A DNA stretch of 64,000 bases, taken from Cupriavidus basilensis (lineage in GTDB: Bacteria > Pseudomonadota > Gammaproteobacteria > Burkholderiales > Burkholderiaceae). The notes below the pieces were generated by a model. That model was not told where the DNA came from. It searched no databases and saw only the letters and a program-made list of their open reading frames with translations. Position 1 is the first letter of the stretch, and each line of letters begins with the position of its first letter. The position numbers and the translations under genes were made by a program. This document shows, piece after piece, positions 43,160-52,972 of this stretch. The stretch is taken from NCBI RefSeq assembly GCF_000832305.1, contig NZ_CP010537.1, positions 1,736,001 through 1,800,000 on the forward strand, read 5' to 3'.

Positions 43160-44204
43160 AGATGCGCTCCGCGAACTTGTTGGAATCGGTGCCTGGCCGG
43201 ATGACCGACACCAGCTTGAGCTCGTCCGTGTATTGCGCCAGTTCCTTCTTCAGGTCCGCGCCGACCGGATGGTGGCCGTGGGTGTGGCTCTTGAGCATGG
43301 CCACCACATCGGCCTGCGGCACCTTGGCGAACTCGGCAAAATGCCGGGCGGCGTCCTCCGGGTGCGCTACCGTCCAGTCCTGCGCCTGCAGCACGGCGTG
43401 CGTGAGCGCGGCGGCGGCCGGCTTGTCCTCGCGCAGCAGGCTGCCGCGAATCCCCAGCACGCAGCACGAGCGGTTGGCATATTCATCCGACAGGTTGGTG
43501 GCCACCTCGACCAGGCTGCGTTCCTTGCGCAGCAGGTAGGTGCGCGGATCGCCATCGGCGGCGGCCTGGGCCTCGCCCTTTTCCAGCGCGATGCCGAGCA
43601 GGTCCGCCGGGTACTGGCGCCACTGCACGTCGCGCACCGGGTCGATGCCGCGCTTGGCCAGCAGGATGGAGAAGAAATTCTTGGCCGGGCTGGCCATGTC
43701 GCTGACCGCCACCGTCTTGCCCTTGAGGCTCGTCAGGTCGGTCACGCCGGAATTGCGCAGGGTGAGCAGCCGCATGCAGCCGCCGTGGGTGGCGGCGGTC
43801 AGCTTCACGTCAAAACCCTGTTCCAGCGGCTTAAGCCAGCGCAGCGCCATGCCCACGCCCGCATCTGCCTTCCTGGTGGCGATGGCTTCCAGCAACTGGT
43901 CGGTGGAGCCGCCAAAGTTGATCAGCTCCACCTCAAGGCCATGGTTGCGGAAGATGTCTTCCTTTACGGCCGCGGCGACCGGCGCCAGGCACACGCTGCT
44001 GGCGTTCCAGGCCAGCTTGATCGGCTTGCGCTGCCCCGCGGCGCTGGCCCGGGACGTCCAGACAAAGGGCGCGACGCTGCTGGCCACGGCCAGCGTGCCG
44101 GCCGCCTGTAGCCAGCCGCGGCGGCTCAGGGTGGCGGTGCTGCGCGGGTTGTCCGCGCACGCGGGACGGTGGTTGGCCAACGGTTGCTCTGGCTCTTGAT
44201 GCAT
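43140..44204 (-). CDS. ABC substrate-binding protein, Tat-exported (SsuA/NMT1 type)
   Basis: A 354-residue protein with a twin-arginine signal (LSRRGWLQAAG, residues 27-37) and a hydrophobic core ending near ASAAG. The mature domain follows the SsuA/TauA plan: IKLAWNASSVCLAPVAAAVKEDIFRNHGLEVELI, GGSTDQLLEAI, and LKGKTVAVSDMASPAKNFF. It is the first gene of the minus-strand cluster and delivers the substrate to the permease. Tat export suggests folding in the cytosol first, which is unusual but known for this family. Confidence 0.92.
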   Translation of the reverse strand: MHQEPEQPLANHRPACADNPRSTATLSRRGWLQAAGTLAVASSVAPFVWTSRASAAGQRKPIKLAWNASSVCLAPVAAAVKEDIFRNHGLEVELINFGGSTDQLLEAIATRKADAGVGMALRWLKPLEQGFDVKLTAATHGGCMRLLTLRNSGVTDLTSLKGKTVAVSDMASPAKNFFSILLAKRGIDPVRDVQWRQYPADLLGIALEKGEAQAAADGDPRTYLLRKERSLVEVATNLSDEYANRSCCVLGIRGSLLREDKPAAAALTHAVLQAQDWTVAHPEDAARHFAEFAKVPQADVVAMLKSHTHGHHPVGADLKKELAQYTDELKLVSVIRPGTDSNKFAERIYANVLG

Positions 44205-44412
44205 GACACTCCTCGTAGGCGGCGGTATGCCCGATGTGGTGGGATGTGGACGATATGCACCATGCTAAGAACAGGTTCACTGCAATAGAACGAATTTGTT
44301 GGCACAAGCTTGCACGCCCAGCGACTAATGCGGGCGCTGCATATGCTTGTGCGCAGACGGTGGCCGAAGGCCTGCTGGGTTAAGATCGCCGCTTTCGGCT
44401 CCGGTCAGATCG

Positions 44413-45411
44413 ATGCAAGCGCAGGCAGTCACCGCCCCGAGGCGGGTGGATATCGTGGTGTACCCCGGCTTCAAGGCCATGGAGGCGATCGGCCCGATGA
44501 CGGTGTTCGACTACGCCAATGTGCGGCTGGCCCAGCTCGGGCAGCCACCGGCCTATGCCACGCGGGTGGTGGCGCTGGAGGCCGGCCCGGTGCGCTCGGA
44601 CACGCTGATGACGCTGGAGGCCACGGCGCGGCTCGATCCCGTGCTGCTGCCGGATATCGCGGTGATCGTCGGCGCGCGCGACATCGAGCGGGCCATGGGC
44701 GATGCCCAAGGCATCGTGCCGTGGGCGCGTGCCGTGGCGCCTCGCATCGGACGATTGATTGCGCTGTGCTCGGGCACCTTTTTCCTGGCGGCGGCGGGCG
44801 TGCTGGACGGGCGCCGCGCCACCACGCACTGGAGCGTGGCCACGCTGCTGCGCCAGCGCTTTCCAGCCGTGGAGGTGGATGCGGATGCTATCTTCATCCG
44901 CCAGGGCAACCTGTGGACGTCCGCCGGGGTGACCGCCGGCATCGACCTGGCGCTGGCCGTGGTGGAAGAGGATCTCGGCCGGGACCTGGCCCTATACCTG
45001 GCGCGCGAGCTGGTGGTCTACCTCAAGCGCCCGGGCGGCCAATCGCAGTACAGCCTGCACCTGGCCAGCCAGGCGACCAGCCATGCCGGCATTCGCGGCG
45101 TGCAGGACTGGATCCTGTCCGACCTGGCGCACGACTTCACGCTGGAGGAAATGGCGGGGCGGGTGGCGATGAGTGAGCGCAATTTCCGGCGCGTGTTTGC
45201 GCGGGAGGCGGGTGCCAGCCCGATGGCGTTCATCGAGTCGGCGCGCATTGAAGGGGCGCGGCGGCTGCTGGAGCAGGGTGAGCTGCCGCTCAAGGCCATT
45301 GCGGCGCGCACCGGCTTTGGGTCGGATGAAGGGCTGCGGCGCGCGTTCCTGCGTCAGCTCGGTATCACGCCGCGCGAGTACCGCGAGCGGTTTGGGGCCG
45401 TGCGGCCATAG
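44413..45411 (+). CDS. GlxA-family AraC-type regulator (DJ-1/PfpI domain)
   Basis: A 332-residue regulator. Residues 1-190 form a DJ-1/PfpI-like domain (VDIVVYPGFKAMEAIGPMTVFDYAN, then LIALCSGTFFLAAAGVLDGRRATTHWS), with the nucleophile-elbow cysteine in ALCSGTF. The C-terminus holds the AraC helix-turn-helix pair (RVAMSERNFRRVFAREAGASPMAFIESARIE). It diverges from the ABC cluster and probably activates it. The ATG at 44413 gives the normal family start; an in-frame ATG 22 codons earlier does not. Confidence 0.92.
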   Translation: MQAQAVTAPRRVDIVVYPGFKAMEAIGPMTVFDYANVRLAQLGQPPAYATRVVALEAGPVRSDTLMTLEATARLDPVLLPDIAVIVGARDIERAMGDAQGIVPWARAVAPRIGRLIALCSGTFFLAAAGVLDGRRATTHWSVATLLRQRFPAVEVDADAIFIRQGNLWTSAGVTAGIDLALAVVEEDLGRDLALYLARELVVYLKRPGGQSQYSLHLASQATSHAGIRGVQDWILSDLAHDFTLEEMAGRVAMSERNFRRVFAREAGASPMAFIESARIEGARRLLEQGELPLKAIAARTGFGSDEGLRRAFLRQLGITPREYRERFGAVRP

Positions 45412-45416
45412 CGCGG

Positions 45417-45779
45417 CTACTGGTTGCCTGTGGCGGGCGACGCCGCCGCGGAGGGCGCATTGGCGTGAAGGCCCGGATCCTGGCTCGCCGGCGTATCGGC
45501 GCCGCTGCCGTTCTGCGTGCTGTCTTGCGAGCGCTGGCGACCCCGGCCTCGGCCGCCGCCACGCCCGCTGGTCCCGACCGGCGCGGTGTGGTTCTGCCGC
45601 AACTCCTGGTTGATGCTGTCCACCGTGCGCGGCGAGGGCGTCATGCGCGCGAAGTTGCTCTGGATCGCGTTCATGGCTTCGTCGCCGCCGGCGGGCGAGC
45701 CCTGCGCAAAGGCGGCGCAGCAGAGCATCAACGTGGCCGCCACGGGAATCAGGCGGGAAGTGCGGGCGCTGCGGAGCAT
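45417..45779 (-). CDS. Small exported protein with GR-rich segment, unknown
   Basis: A 120-residue protein with a signal peptide (LIPVAATLMLCCAAFAQ). The mature part has a short conserved-looking segment (MNAIQSNFARMTPSPRTVDSINQEL), then a basic GRGGGRGRGRQR stretch and a disordered Ser/Ala/Pro tail. The GR stretch could bind nucleic acid or polyanions, but I recognise no family. AAGGACATCACG precedes the ATG at 45779. It converges with the AraC gene, with 5 bp between the stops. Confidence 0.65.
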   Translation of the reverse strand: MLRSARTSRLIPVAATLMLCCAAFAQGSPAGGDEAMNAIQSNFARMTPSPRTVDSINQELRQNHTAPVGTSGRGGGRGRGRQRSQDSTQNGSGADTPASQDPGLHANAPSAAASPATGNQ

Positions 45780-46010
45780 CGTGATGTCCTTCGGGGTTGT
45801 CGCGTTCCCGGAGGATGCTAGCAGCATGCCGCGCCGGCGGGCAACGCCGCGCCCGGCGGATTCCGTTTCAGCGGCCACCGTCTTGTTTCAACGTATTACC
45901 AAGCGGCGCCGCCTGCCCAAAGGTCCTCCACCAGCAGGTGCATCATCAGGGTCTCGGGCAGGTTCTCGGTGGAACTGCCTGGAGAGTCCGAAATCGCCGG
46001 CGGCGCAGCT

Positions 46011-46862
46011 TCAGAGCTGCGCTGCGTGATGCCGGAGATGGTTCTCCATCAAGGTGGAGATGAAGTAGTAGCCGTGGTCGTAGCCCTCGTGCCGGCGCAG
46101 CAGCAGCGGCTGCCCGATGGCGGCGCACGCGGCTTCGAAGACCTCCGGATGCAACTGATCGGCAAGGAATTTGTCTGCCAGGCCCTGGTCGACCAGGATG
46201 CCGCGGGGAAAGGGCGCCTTTGCCTGGCGCGCCATCAGTGCCGAGGCATCGTACTGTTCCCAGCTGGCGCGATCCGTGCCCAGGTAGCGGCTGAACGCTT
46301 TCTCGCCCCAGGGGCAACGCGTGGGCGCGGCGATCGGCGCGAACGCCGACACCGAGCGAAAGCGCCCGGGGTGACGCTGCGCTAGCACCAGCGCGCCGTG
46401 CCCGCCCATCGAGTGGCCGAAGATGCCGACGCGCTGCGCGTCGGCGGGCAGCACCGTGGTGACCAGGTCGAACAGCTCTTGCGTCACGTAGCTTTCCATG
46501 CGCCAGTGCTGGCTCCACGGCGCTTGCGTGGCGTCCAGGTAGAAGCCCGCCCCCACGCCGAAATCCCACGACTCGGCCTCGCCGGCAATGCCGGTGTCGC
46601 GCGGGCTGGTATCCGGCGCCACCAGGATCAGGCCGTGCTCGGCGGCATAGCGCTGGGCCCCGGCCTTGATCATGAAGGTTTCCTCGGTACAGGTCAGGCC
46701 GGCCAGGTAGAACAGCGCGGGCAGGCGCTGTTCGGGCTGGACCAGCGCCTGCGCGGGCAGGAACACCGAGAACCGCATCGGCAGGCCAATGGTGGCCGAT
46801 GCATGGCGATAGAAACGCTGCACGCCGCCGAAGCAGCCGTGCTCGGAGAGAAGCTCTAGCAT
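46011..46862 (-). CDS. fghA: S-formylglutathione hydrolase
   Basis: A 283-residue alpha/beta hydrolase of the esterase D family. The nucleophile serine is in GIFGHSMGGHGAL, an acid is expected in ILVDQGLADKFL, and the histidine is in GYDHGYYFI. LAGLTCTEETFMIKAGAQRYAAEHGL is the family signature. It hydrolyses S-formylglutathione to formate and GSH, the second step of glutathione-linked formaldehyde removal. It follows frmA by 8 bp. A stem GCGCAGCT/AGCTGCGC spans the stop codon but lacks a T run. Confidence 0.95.
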   Translation of the reverse strand: MLELLSEHGCFGGVQRFYRHASATIGLPMRFSVFLPAQALVQPEQRLPALFYLAGLTCTEETFMIKAGAQRYAAEHGLILVAPDTSPRDTGIAGEAESWDFGVGAGFYLDATQAPWSQHWRMESYVTQELFDLVTTVLPADAQRVGIFGHSMGGHGALVLAQRHPGRFRSVSAFAPIAAPTRCPWGEKAFSRYLGTDRASWEQYDASALMARQAKAPFPRGILVDQGLADKFLADQLHPEVFEAACAAIGQPLLLRRHEGYDHGYYFISTLMENHLRHHAAQL

Positions 46863-46870
46863 GGCCGGCC

Positions 46871-47977
<1,107 letters not shown>

Positions 47978-48303
47978 GATGGTTTTCCTTGGTAGTGGCT
48001 GGCAGCCAGGGCGCCGGCCCGATGTCCGGGGACGTAAGTCGGCGCCGCGCGGTGCAAGCCCGGGCGCGGCAGCTTTCGTCAGCAGAGACTATACGTCGAT
48101 CCGGCTGGCCATGGATGCCTGAAGCGGCGGATTTGGCCCTGGGCGCCCGCTGTTTGGCCAAAAACGTGGGTTGACTGGCCGGCTTGGTTGACCTGGCCGG
48201 CGGCTGCGGCTTAAATGCCGGTTCCACCCACGCGTTGCCGCCCAAGCTCAATGTCCTTGCCGTATTGCCTGTCCGCCTCGCCTACCACCAGCAAGGGCCG
48301 GAC
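47978..48303. other. Divergent spacer between frmA and IclR gene with direct repeat
   Basis: About 325 bp without a gene. GGTTGACTGGCCGGC (48169-48183) and GGTTGACCTGGCCGGC (48186-48201) are direct repeats just upstream of the IclR gene, possible binding sites for it. I could not place a convincing promoter. Confidence 0.5.
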
Positions 48304-49092
48304 GTGAGTCACGACGTCGAGCGCACCTCCCGCACCTCCCGCGCCTCGCCAGTGCAACGCGCCCTCTGGATCCTGCGAGCCCTGTCCGACCCGCAAGTGC
48401 GCCGCCTGTCCGACGTGGCGCGCGCCACCGGGCTGGACCCGGCCACCGCGTCGCGCCTGCTGGAGTTGCTGGTGGCGGAAGGCTTTGTCACTCGCGATGC
48501 CAGCCGGCGCTTTGGCATCGGCCCGGAGATATTCCAGCTGGCCGACGTGGCCCAGCGCCGGGTCGACCTGCGCGCGCTGGCGCGGCCGAGCCTGGAGCGG
48601 CTGGTGGAGGAGTTCGAGGATACCGCCGTGCTGACCCTGGCCAGCCGGGGCGAATCGGTGGTGGCGGATATCGAGCTGGGCACGTTCCCGATTCGCGCCA
48701 ACTATGTCGAGATCGGCACACGCCGCCCGCTCGGGGTGGGCGCAGGCAGCCTGGCGGTACTGGCCTGGATGCCGGAAGCCGAGCGCGCCGCGCGGACCCG
48801 GCTTGGCAAGGCGCAATGCGCACGTTACCCGCGCCTCACGGCCGAGGTGATCGGCGAGCAGATCGAGGCCGCCCGTGCGCGCGGCCATGCCTTGTTCCTG
48901 GATTGGGTGGTCGACAAGATGGGCGGCATCGCCGTGCCGCTGCTTGACTACGAGGGCCGCCCGCTGGGCGCGTTGAGCGTGGCGGCACTGAGCGAGCGGA
49001 TCTTGTCTCGCGAGGCGAAGATGGCGCGCCGGCTAAAGGAAGAGGCGCGGCGCATCACGGGTGCATGGGCGCGCCGGGCGCTGGGAGACTAG
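48304..49092 (+). CDS. IclR-family regulator
   Basis: A 262-residue IclR protein. The winged helix is ALWILRALSDPQVRRLSDVARATGLDPATASRLLELLVAEGFV, and the effector domain starts LADVAQRRVDLRALARPSLERL and ends with the typical LDYEGRPLGALSVAAL. I place the start at the GTG of 48304, which has AAGGGCCG upstream and leaves 16 residues before the helix; ATGs further up add unrelated sequence. The target is unknown; divergent frmA is not a usual IclR target. Confidence 0.9.
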   Translation: MSHDVERTSRTSRASPVQRALWILRALSDPQVRRLSDVARATGLDPATASRLLELLVAEGFVTRDASRRFGIGPEIFQLADVAQRRVDLRALARPSLERLVEEFEDTAVLTLASRGESVVADIELGTFPIRANYVEIGTRRPLGVGAGSLAVLAWMPEAERAARTRLGKAQCARYPRLTAEVIGEQIEAARARGHALFLDWVVDKMGGIAVPLLDYEGRPLGALSVAALSERILSREAKMARRLKEEARRITGAWARRALGD

Positions 49093-49159
49093 TGCAAGAG
49101 TGCAGTAGCGCAATAGCGCAGTAGTTCGTCGGCGCGGTGCGTCTCTGAGCTGGCGTGCC

Positions 49160-49675
49160 TCAAGGCATGTCGAACTGTTCCGCCGGCTTGCCCTGGTCCA
49201 GTTCCGGCAAGCCTGCGGAATACATCACCGCCCAGTTGTCGGGCCCCAGCCCGCCATCGCGACAAGGCAGGCTGGCGATGCGTTTCTGGTCTTTTTCCAC
49301 GACCAGCCCCTCCTTCTCCCAGCCCTTGCCGCTGCCGGCATAGACCACGTAGTCGTAGCCGCCGTTGGAGAACCTGAAGTAATCGGTGCCGCCGCCGGAG
49401 TAGGCCGTGACACCCCAGCGGAAGTGCTTGCGCGGATCATCCGTGAGTTTCGGGTACGCCAGTTCGACGGCGCCCTTCTTGCCAAAGCGGTACTGCACAT
49501 ACCCCTTGGTTTTGGACAGGTCCGGCGACGCGCACAGCGATACAAGCTTGTTGCCCTTGACGGCGCAGGAGAACGCAACTTGTTCGTCCTTCGTGCACAG
49601 CGAGTCGCGTGCCGTTGCCGTCAGCGAGCACATCGAAAGCAGCAGGGCGCCGAAGAGGCGATGCGAGTGGTACAT
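49160..49675 (-). CDS. Exported hypothetical protein, 171 residues
   Basis: A signal peptide (LFGALLLSMCSLTATA) is followed by a beta-rich domain with cysteines at about 27, 36, 48 and 138, likely as disulfides in the periplasm. It contains repeated aromatic strands (YVQYRFGKKGAVELAYP, FRWGVTAYSGGGTDYFRFSNGGYDYVVY) and ends near GPDNWAVMYSAGLP. I have seen this pattern in conserved hypothetical periplasmic proteins but know no function. It precedes the PilZ gene on the other side by 20 bp and may be co-transcribed. Confidence 0.75.
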   Translation of the reverse strand: MYHSHRLFGALLLSMCSLTATARDSLCTKDEQVAFSCAVKGNKLVSLCASPDLSKTKGYVQYRFGKKGAVELAYPKLTDDPRKHFRWGVTAYSGGGTDYFRFSNGGYDYVVYAGSGKGWEKEGLVVEKDQKRIASLPCRDGGLGPDNWAVMYSAGLPELDQGKPAEQFDMP

Positions 49676-49695
49676 GGATGGCTCCGGGAGGGGAC

Positions 49696-50385
49696 TCAGG
49701 CGAGCAAGGCGGCCTGATCGAACGCGACGAATTCGCAGCCGTAGTGGTGTACCACATCATCGGCTGTATGCACCAGTTGGTGACGCATTACGCGCACGCT
49801 GACCTCGAGCCTGGCCAGCGAGCCAAAGCTGAGGATGCCTCTGGGGAGCACCGTCCCGACGGCCAGCGCGGTTGTCCCCGGCGTGCGCGAGCGCAGGCCC
49901 ACGCCGCAAGCCGACAGGTCGGCAATGTCCAGGATGAGTGCGGTGCCGTCAGGCAATGCGGCCTCGAACGTGTAGTTATAGTCGAGCGTCTCTGCCCGGT
50001 AGTTGCGCCGCCGCTGCACCTGGGACAGCATCTCCGGGAGCGGCACGGCGAAGGCGGTAGCGCCGTCGAACACGCAGCGTTTCGCGGCGCCCAGGGCAAG
50101 CGTGACCGAGACATCGTCGAACACGGTCGAAAGCTCGCTCTGTGCGCTGGCCAGTACCGCCTGGTTATCGGATTCGCTCTCGCATCCTTCAAGCGTAAAC
50201 TCGCGCGCTGCGGCATCCACGAACAACACCCGCGAGCGCAGGGTGCGCCCATCCGGCAAGCGCAAGTCGAGGTAGCGCTCCTGCGTAGCCAGGATATCCA
50301 GCATGTCATGGATCTCATCCGCAAGCGCGTGCTGGTATCCATCCGGTGACGGCGGGTCTATCGAAGCGGGATCAAGTCTATTCAT
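49696..50385 (-). CDS. YcgR-like flagellar brake protein with PilZ domain (copy 1)
   Basis: A 229-residue protein: YcgR N-domain (residues 20-115, with HDMLDILATQERYLDLRLPDG) and a C-terminal PilZ domain. The cyclic di-GMP contacts are visible as RRRNYR and DLSACGVGLRS (RxxxR and D/NxSxxG). Such proteins bind c-di-GMP and slow the flagellar motor or act on other targets. Its start at 50385 is the ATG before the conserved domain, although the frame stays open for 126 codons upstream through the octamer repeat. It is divergent to a second copy at 50715. Confidence 0.88.
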   Translation of the reverse strand: MNRLDPASIDPPSPDGYQHALADEIHDMLDILATQERYLDLRLPDGRTLRSRVLFVDAAAREFTLEGCESESDNQAVLASAQSELSTVFDDVSVTLALGAAKRCVFDGATAFAVPLPEMLSQVQRRRNYRAETLDYNYTFEAALPDGTALILDIADLSACGVGLRSRTPGTTALAVGTVLPRGILSFGSLARLEVSVRVMRHQLVHTADDVVHHYGCEFVAFDQAALLA

Positions 50386-50714
50386 GGGCTGGTGTGGCTG
50401 GCAGGCGAAGGCGGCCGCAAGCATGGCTGCTAAACGTTGCCTAACGGCAGGAATCTGCCAATCTTTAGTCCGGGCAAGCGCGCGCGGATGCCTAAAGAAC
50501 GTGCTTGCAATGCCGTTAGAGCCGTCGGCATGCAAACGAGTAAACGAATGAACGAATGAACGAATGAACGAATGATACAAAGCAGGGAAGTGCAGCCTCG
50601 AAGCTGGATGCGCGCAGCGTTGTCCGATCCAATATCCAATGTCTTGAATGAGTGAGTTGCGATGAATCGTAGCGCGCGCGCGGCAATGCTCCCGGGCCAC
50701 CCGGCACCACCACC
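50386..50714. other. Divergent spacer between the two PilZ genes
   Basis: A 329-bp region free of recognised genes. It contains the octamer repeat at 50543-50574 and must hold both promoters. The minus frame is open throughout, so an extended N-terminus of copy 1 cannot be excluded, but no such extension is known for YcgR. Confidence 0.6.
50543..50574. repeat. Four tandem AACGAATG octamers
   Basis: AACGAATG occurs four times head to tail at 50543, 50551, 50559 and 50567, with a degenerate unit before it (AAACGAG). It lies midway between the divergent PilZ genes, about 160 bp from copy 1 and 140 bp from copy 2. An eight-base repeat is prone to slippage. Confidence 0.92.
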
Positions 50715-51461
50715 ATGGCCTCGGCAGCCATAGGCACGTCCTTGCCGTTTCCATTGGCGGCAAACGGCGATGTCGAGCGGATCAGCGATCCGGACCAGGT
50801 ACTTGAGATCCTGCAGGATCTGGTTCGCAAGCGCATCAGGCTCCATCTCCATCCTGCGCAGCAGTGCCGGGTGGCTTCAAGCTTTCTGTTCATCGATCCA
50901 TCCAAAGGCACCTGCGTGCTCGCGTGGTGCCGCAATGGCGTGGAACTGGAGGCAATCCTGAACGCCAGCGATATGGCGGCCTCGGCCTCGATGGGCGACA
51001 TCACGTTCCAGTTCCGCATCGCTTCTGCCGCCGTCACCCGTTTCGACGGCGGACCGGCGTTTCTCGCTCCTTACCCGACCGGGATCTATCAAGTCCCGCG
51101 CCGCAGGCATTTTCGCGTCCGCCCGCAGGAGGAAAAGCAGTGCCGCTGCCAGATCCTGCTCAGCGACGGCCAGCTCGTGGAGATGGAAGTGGCTGACGTG
51201 TCGGTGTCCGGCGTGGGCTTGCGCTCCCGCAGTGTCGGCCCGCAGCGGTTGCCGGTCGGAACCTGGATCGCTGAATGCCATCTGGACCTTGGCGAGCTGG
51301 GCGGGTTGAACCTGGCATTGCAGGTGGTGCGCCATCGGAAGGCCTGGCGCGGCGACGAGGCGCACCACCATTTTGGCTGCCACTTTGGCCAGATGGATGC
51401 TCAGGCCGCCAGGTGGCTGCAGCGCGTTGTGTTTGCGCTGGAGCTGGCCGGCCGCGAGTAA
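50715..51461 (+). CDS. YcgR-like protein with PilZ domain (copy 2)
   Basis: A 248-residue protein with the same plan as its divergent neighbour: N-domain (DPDQVLEILQDLVRKRIRLHLHP) and PilZ domain with RRRHFR and DVSVSGVGLRSR. The c-di-GMP binding residues appear complete. The two copies differ enough to be old duplicates rather than a recent copy. No flagellar or pilus gene is in the window. The start at 50715 follows weak ribosome sequence, so a slightly later start is possible. Confidence 0.88.
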   Translation: MASAAIGTSLPFPLAANGDVERISDPDQVLEILQDLVRKRIRLHLHPAQQCRVASSFLFIDPSKGTCVLAWCRNGVELEAILNASDMAASASMGDITFQFRIASAAVTRFDGGPAFLAPYPTGIYQVPRRRHFRVRPQEEKQCRCQILLSDGQLVEMEVADVSVSGVGLRSRSVGPQRLPVGTWIAECHLDLGELGGLNLALQVVRHRKAWRGDEAHHHFGCHFGQMDAQAARWLQRVVFALELAGRE

Positions 51462-51518
51462 GCCGGCAAGCCGGCAAGCGGGCCGCTCAGCCTCGCTGCG
51501 GCCACGGTTGAGCAACCA

Positions 51519-52493
51519 TCATCCCTTGGCGGCATGGCGCACAAAGCGTTGCTCCGTCACGGCGGCCCCCCATTGCTCGCCCGGCGCCTCCTGCGCAAGT
51601 TGAAACCCGTGGGACTCATAGAGATGGCGCGCCGCGTCGAGGCCCTTGAAGGTCCACAGGTAGGTTTGCCTGTAGCGCGCATCCGCGAAATCCAGCGCGC
51701 GCTCCAGCAACTGGCGTCCGACGCCGGTGCCGCGCAAGGCGTTGTCGACGATAAACCAGCGCAGGTGGGCGAGCCCGCCCGGTTCGCCATCGATGGCGAT
51801 GCTGGCCAGCGACCGGCCGCCTTCCACGCACAGCCACAGTTGCCTGTCCGGCGATGGCAGGCTGGTCACGAAACCAGCCAGCTCGGTGGCCACCTTGTGT
51901 TCGAAGAAGCTGCCGAATCCCACCAGTTGCGAGTAGAAGCGGGCATGCAGGCTGGCGATGTCGCCGATGCAGCCCGGCCGGTAGCCTTCCTGGATCGCGC
52001 TGCGCACGCCGGCATCGTCCCCGGTGGTCTTTTGCGCGTTGTCCGCAGCAAGCGCATCCGCATAGACCGACAGGGACCGGACCAGCACTTGCTGGTCGGC
52101 CGGAGTCAGCCGCCGCAATGCGCTGGAGACTTGTTCCGTGGCAAAGCCATCGATCTGGTGGTGCAAGTGCCTGCCGGCGTCGGTCAGGTTCAGATGGGAT
52201 GCGCGCGCATCATCGGTCGAGGCCGTGCGTGCGACCAGACCCAACGATTCGAGCTTGGCGAGCTGCCGGCTTGTATTGGACTTGTCGAGCCGCAGGATAC
52301 TGGCCAGATCGCGCGCCTGCAGCCCCGGCGCCAGCCCGATCTCGATGATGGCGTGCACTGCGGAGGGCGCAAGCTGGCTATCGGCCAGCGTGGTCCGCAT
52401 GAAGCCGAGCTCGCGGACCAGCTTTCTGGAGAACACCCTGAGCGCGGCGATCGTGGCATCACGCGGCTCGGGCAGGGGCTCGACGATATCCAT
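51519..52493 (-). CDS. MarR-family regulator fused to GNAT acetyltransferase
   Basis: A 324-residue two-domain protein. Residues 10-140 are a MarR winged helix (LQARDLASILRLDKSNTSRQLAKLESLGLVARTASTDDARA). Residues 165-320 are a GNAT domain (FIVDNALRGTGVGRQLLERALDFA is the acetyl-CoA loop; LYESHGFQL the last helix). The fusion is a known architecture of unclear function. I choose the ATG at 52493 because GGAG lies seven bases upstream; a TTG at 52520 would add nine residues. It overlaps no neighbour. Confidence 0.88.
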   Translation of the reverse strand: MDIVEPLPEPRDATIAALRVFSRKLVRELGFMRTTLADSQLAPSAVHAIIEIGLAPGLQARDLASILRLDKSNTSRQLAKLESLGLVARTASTDDARASHLNLTDAGRHLHHQIDGFATEQVSSALRRLTPADQQVLVRSLSVYADALAADNAQKTTGDDAGVRSAIQEGYRPGCIGDIASLHARFYSQLVGFGSFFEHKVATELAGFVTSLPSPDRQLWLCVEGGRSLASIAIDGEPGGLAHLRWFIVDNALRGTGVGRQLLERALDFADARYRQTYLWTFKGLDAARHLYESHGFQLAQEAPGEQWGAAVTEQRFVRHAAKG

Positions 52494-52514
52494 GGCGGCT
52501 CCATTGGTTGTGTA

Positions 52515-52535
52515 TCGCAACCATAGTAGTTGCGG
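52515..52535. promoter_or_regulatory. Inverted repeat upstream of MarR-GNAT gene
   Basis: CGCAAC (52516-52521) and GTTGCG (52529-52534) are inverted around CATAGTA, about 25 bp before the ATG. MarR proteins bind such short dyads in their own promoter. Confidence 0.5.
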
Positions 52536-52576
52536 ATCGCAAGTTCTTCAAGGAGTCCAGCCGGAGCGAGGCCTGC

Positions 52577-52924
52577 CTACGCCGGTCCGCGCAACAATGG
52601 GGCCAAGGCCTGCGGCACCTCTACCTCGAACCGCAGTACCGCGCTGGCCAGCGCCTTGCCATAGTTGTCCAGCGCCAGGCTGCGCGACACGCCGCCCCCT
52701 AGCGCGCCATGCGCGACGAAGTTGAGCACTTGCAAGCCATCGGCCTCAAAACGATCGACCTCGCCGGTGACCACGCCGCCATACAGGCTCTTGAAGGCTT
52801 GGGCGGTGAGCTGCGCCTTGAGATACGGGTAGAACGCGGCGTCGTAGGCGATCACCGAGGTGTTCGAGATATCGCCCTTGTCGCCGGACCGCGTATGTGC
52901 CACGCGCCTTAGCGGAACTTTCAT
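52577..52924 (-). CDS. AtuA-related small protein (AtuA C-terminal domain)
   Basis: A 115-residue protein. VPLRRVAHTRSGDKGDISNTSVIAYD is the opening of the ferredoxin-like domain found at the end of long AtuA proteins; it closes with VLNFVAHGALGGGVSRSLALDNYGKALASAVLRFEV. In some species this domain is fused to AtuA. Here it is a separate gene 48 bp downstream, so the two probably form a complex. It is the last gene of the Bug-AtuA unit. Confidence 0.85.
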   Translation of the reverse strand: MKVPLRRVAHTRSGDKGDISNTSVIAYDAAFYPYLKAQLTAQAFKSLYGGVVTGEVDRFEADGLQVLNFVAHGALGGGVSRSLALDNYGKALASAVLRFEVEVPQALAPLLRGPA

Positions 52925-52972
52925 GGGATGTGCCTCGCTGCGGATCGAAGGTAAGGGACCGGAGGAAACGGA

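Noticed and set aside
50386..50763. Possible 126-residue N-terminal extension of PilZ copy 1 through the octamer repeat
   Set aside because: No YcgR-like similarity, and the extension would overlap the start of the divergent gene.
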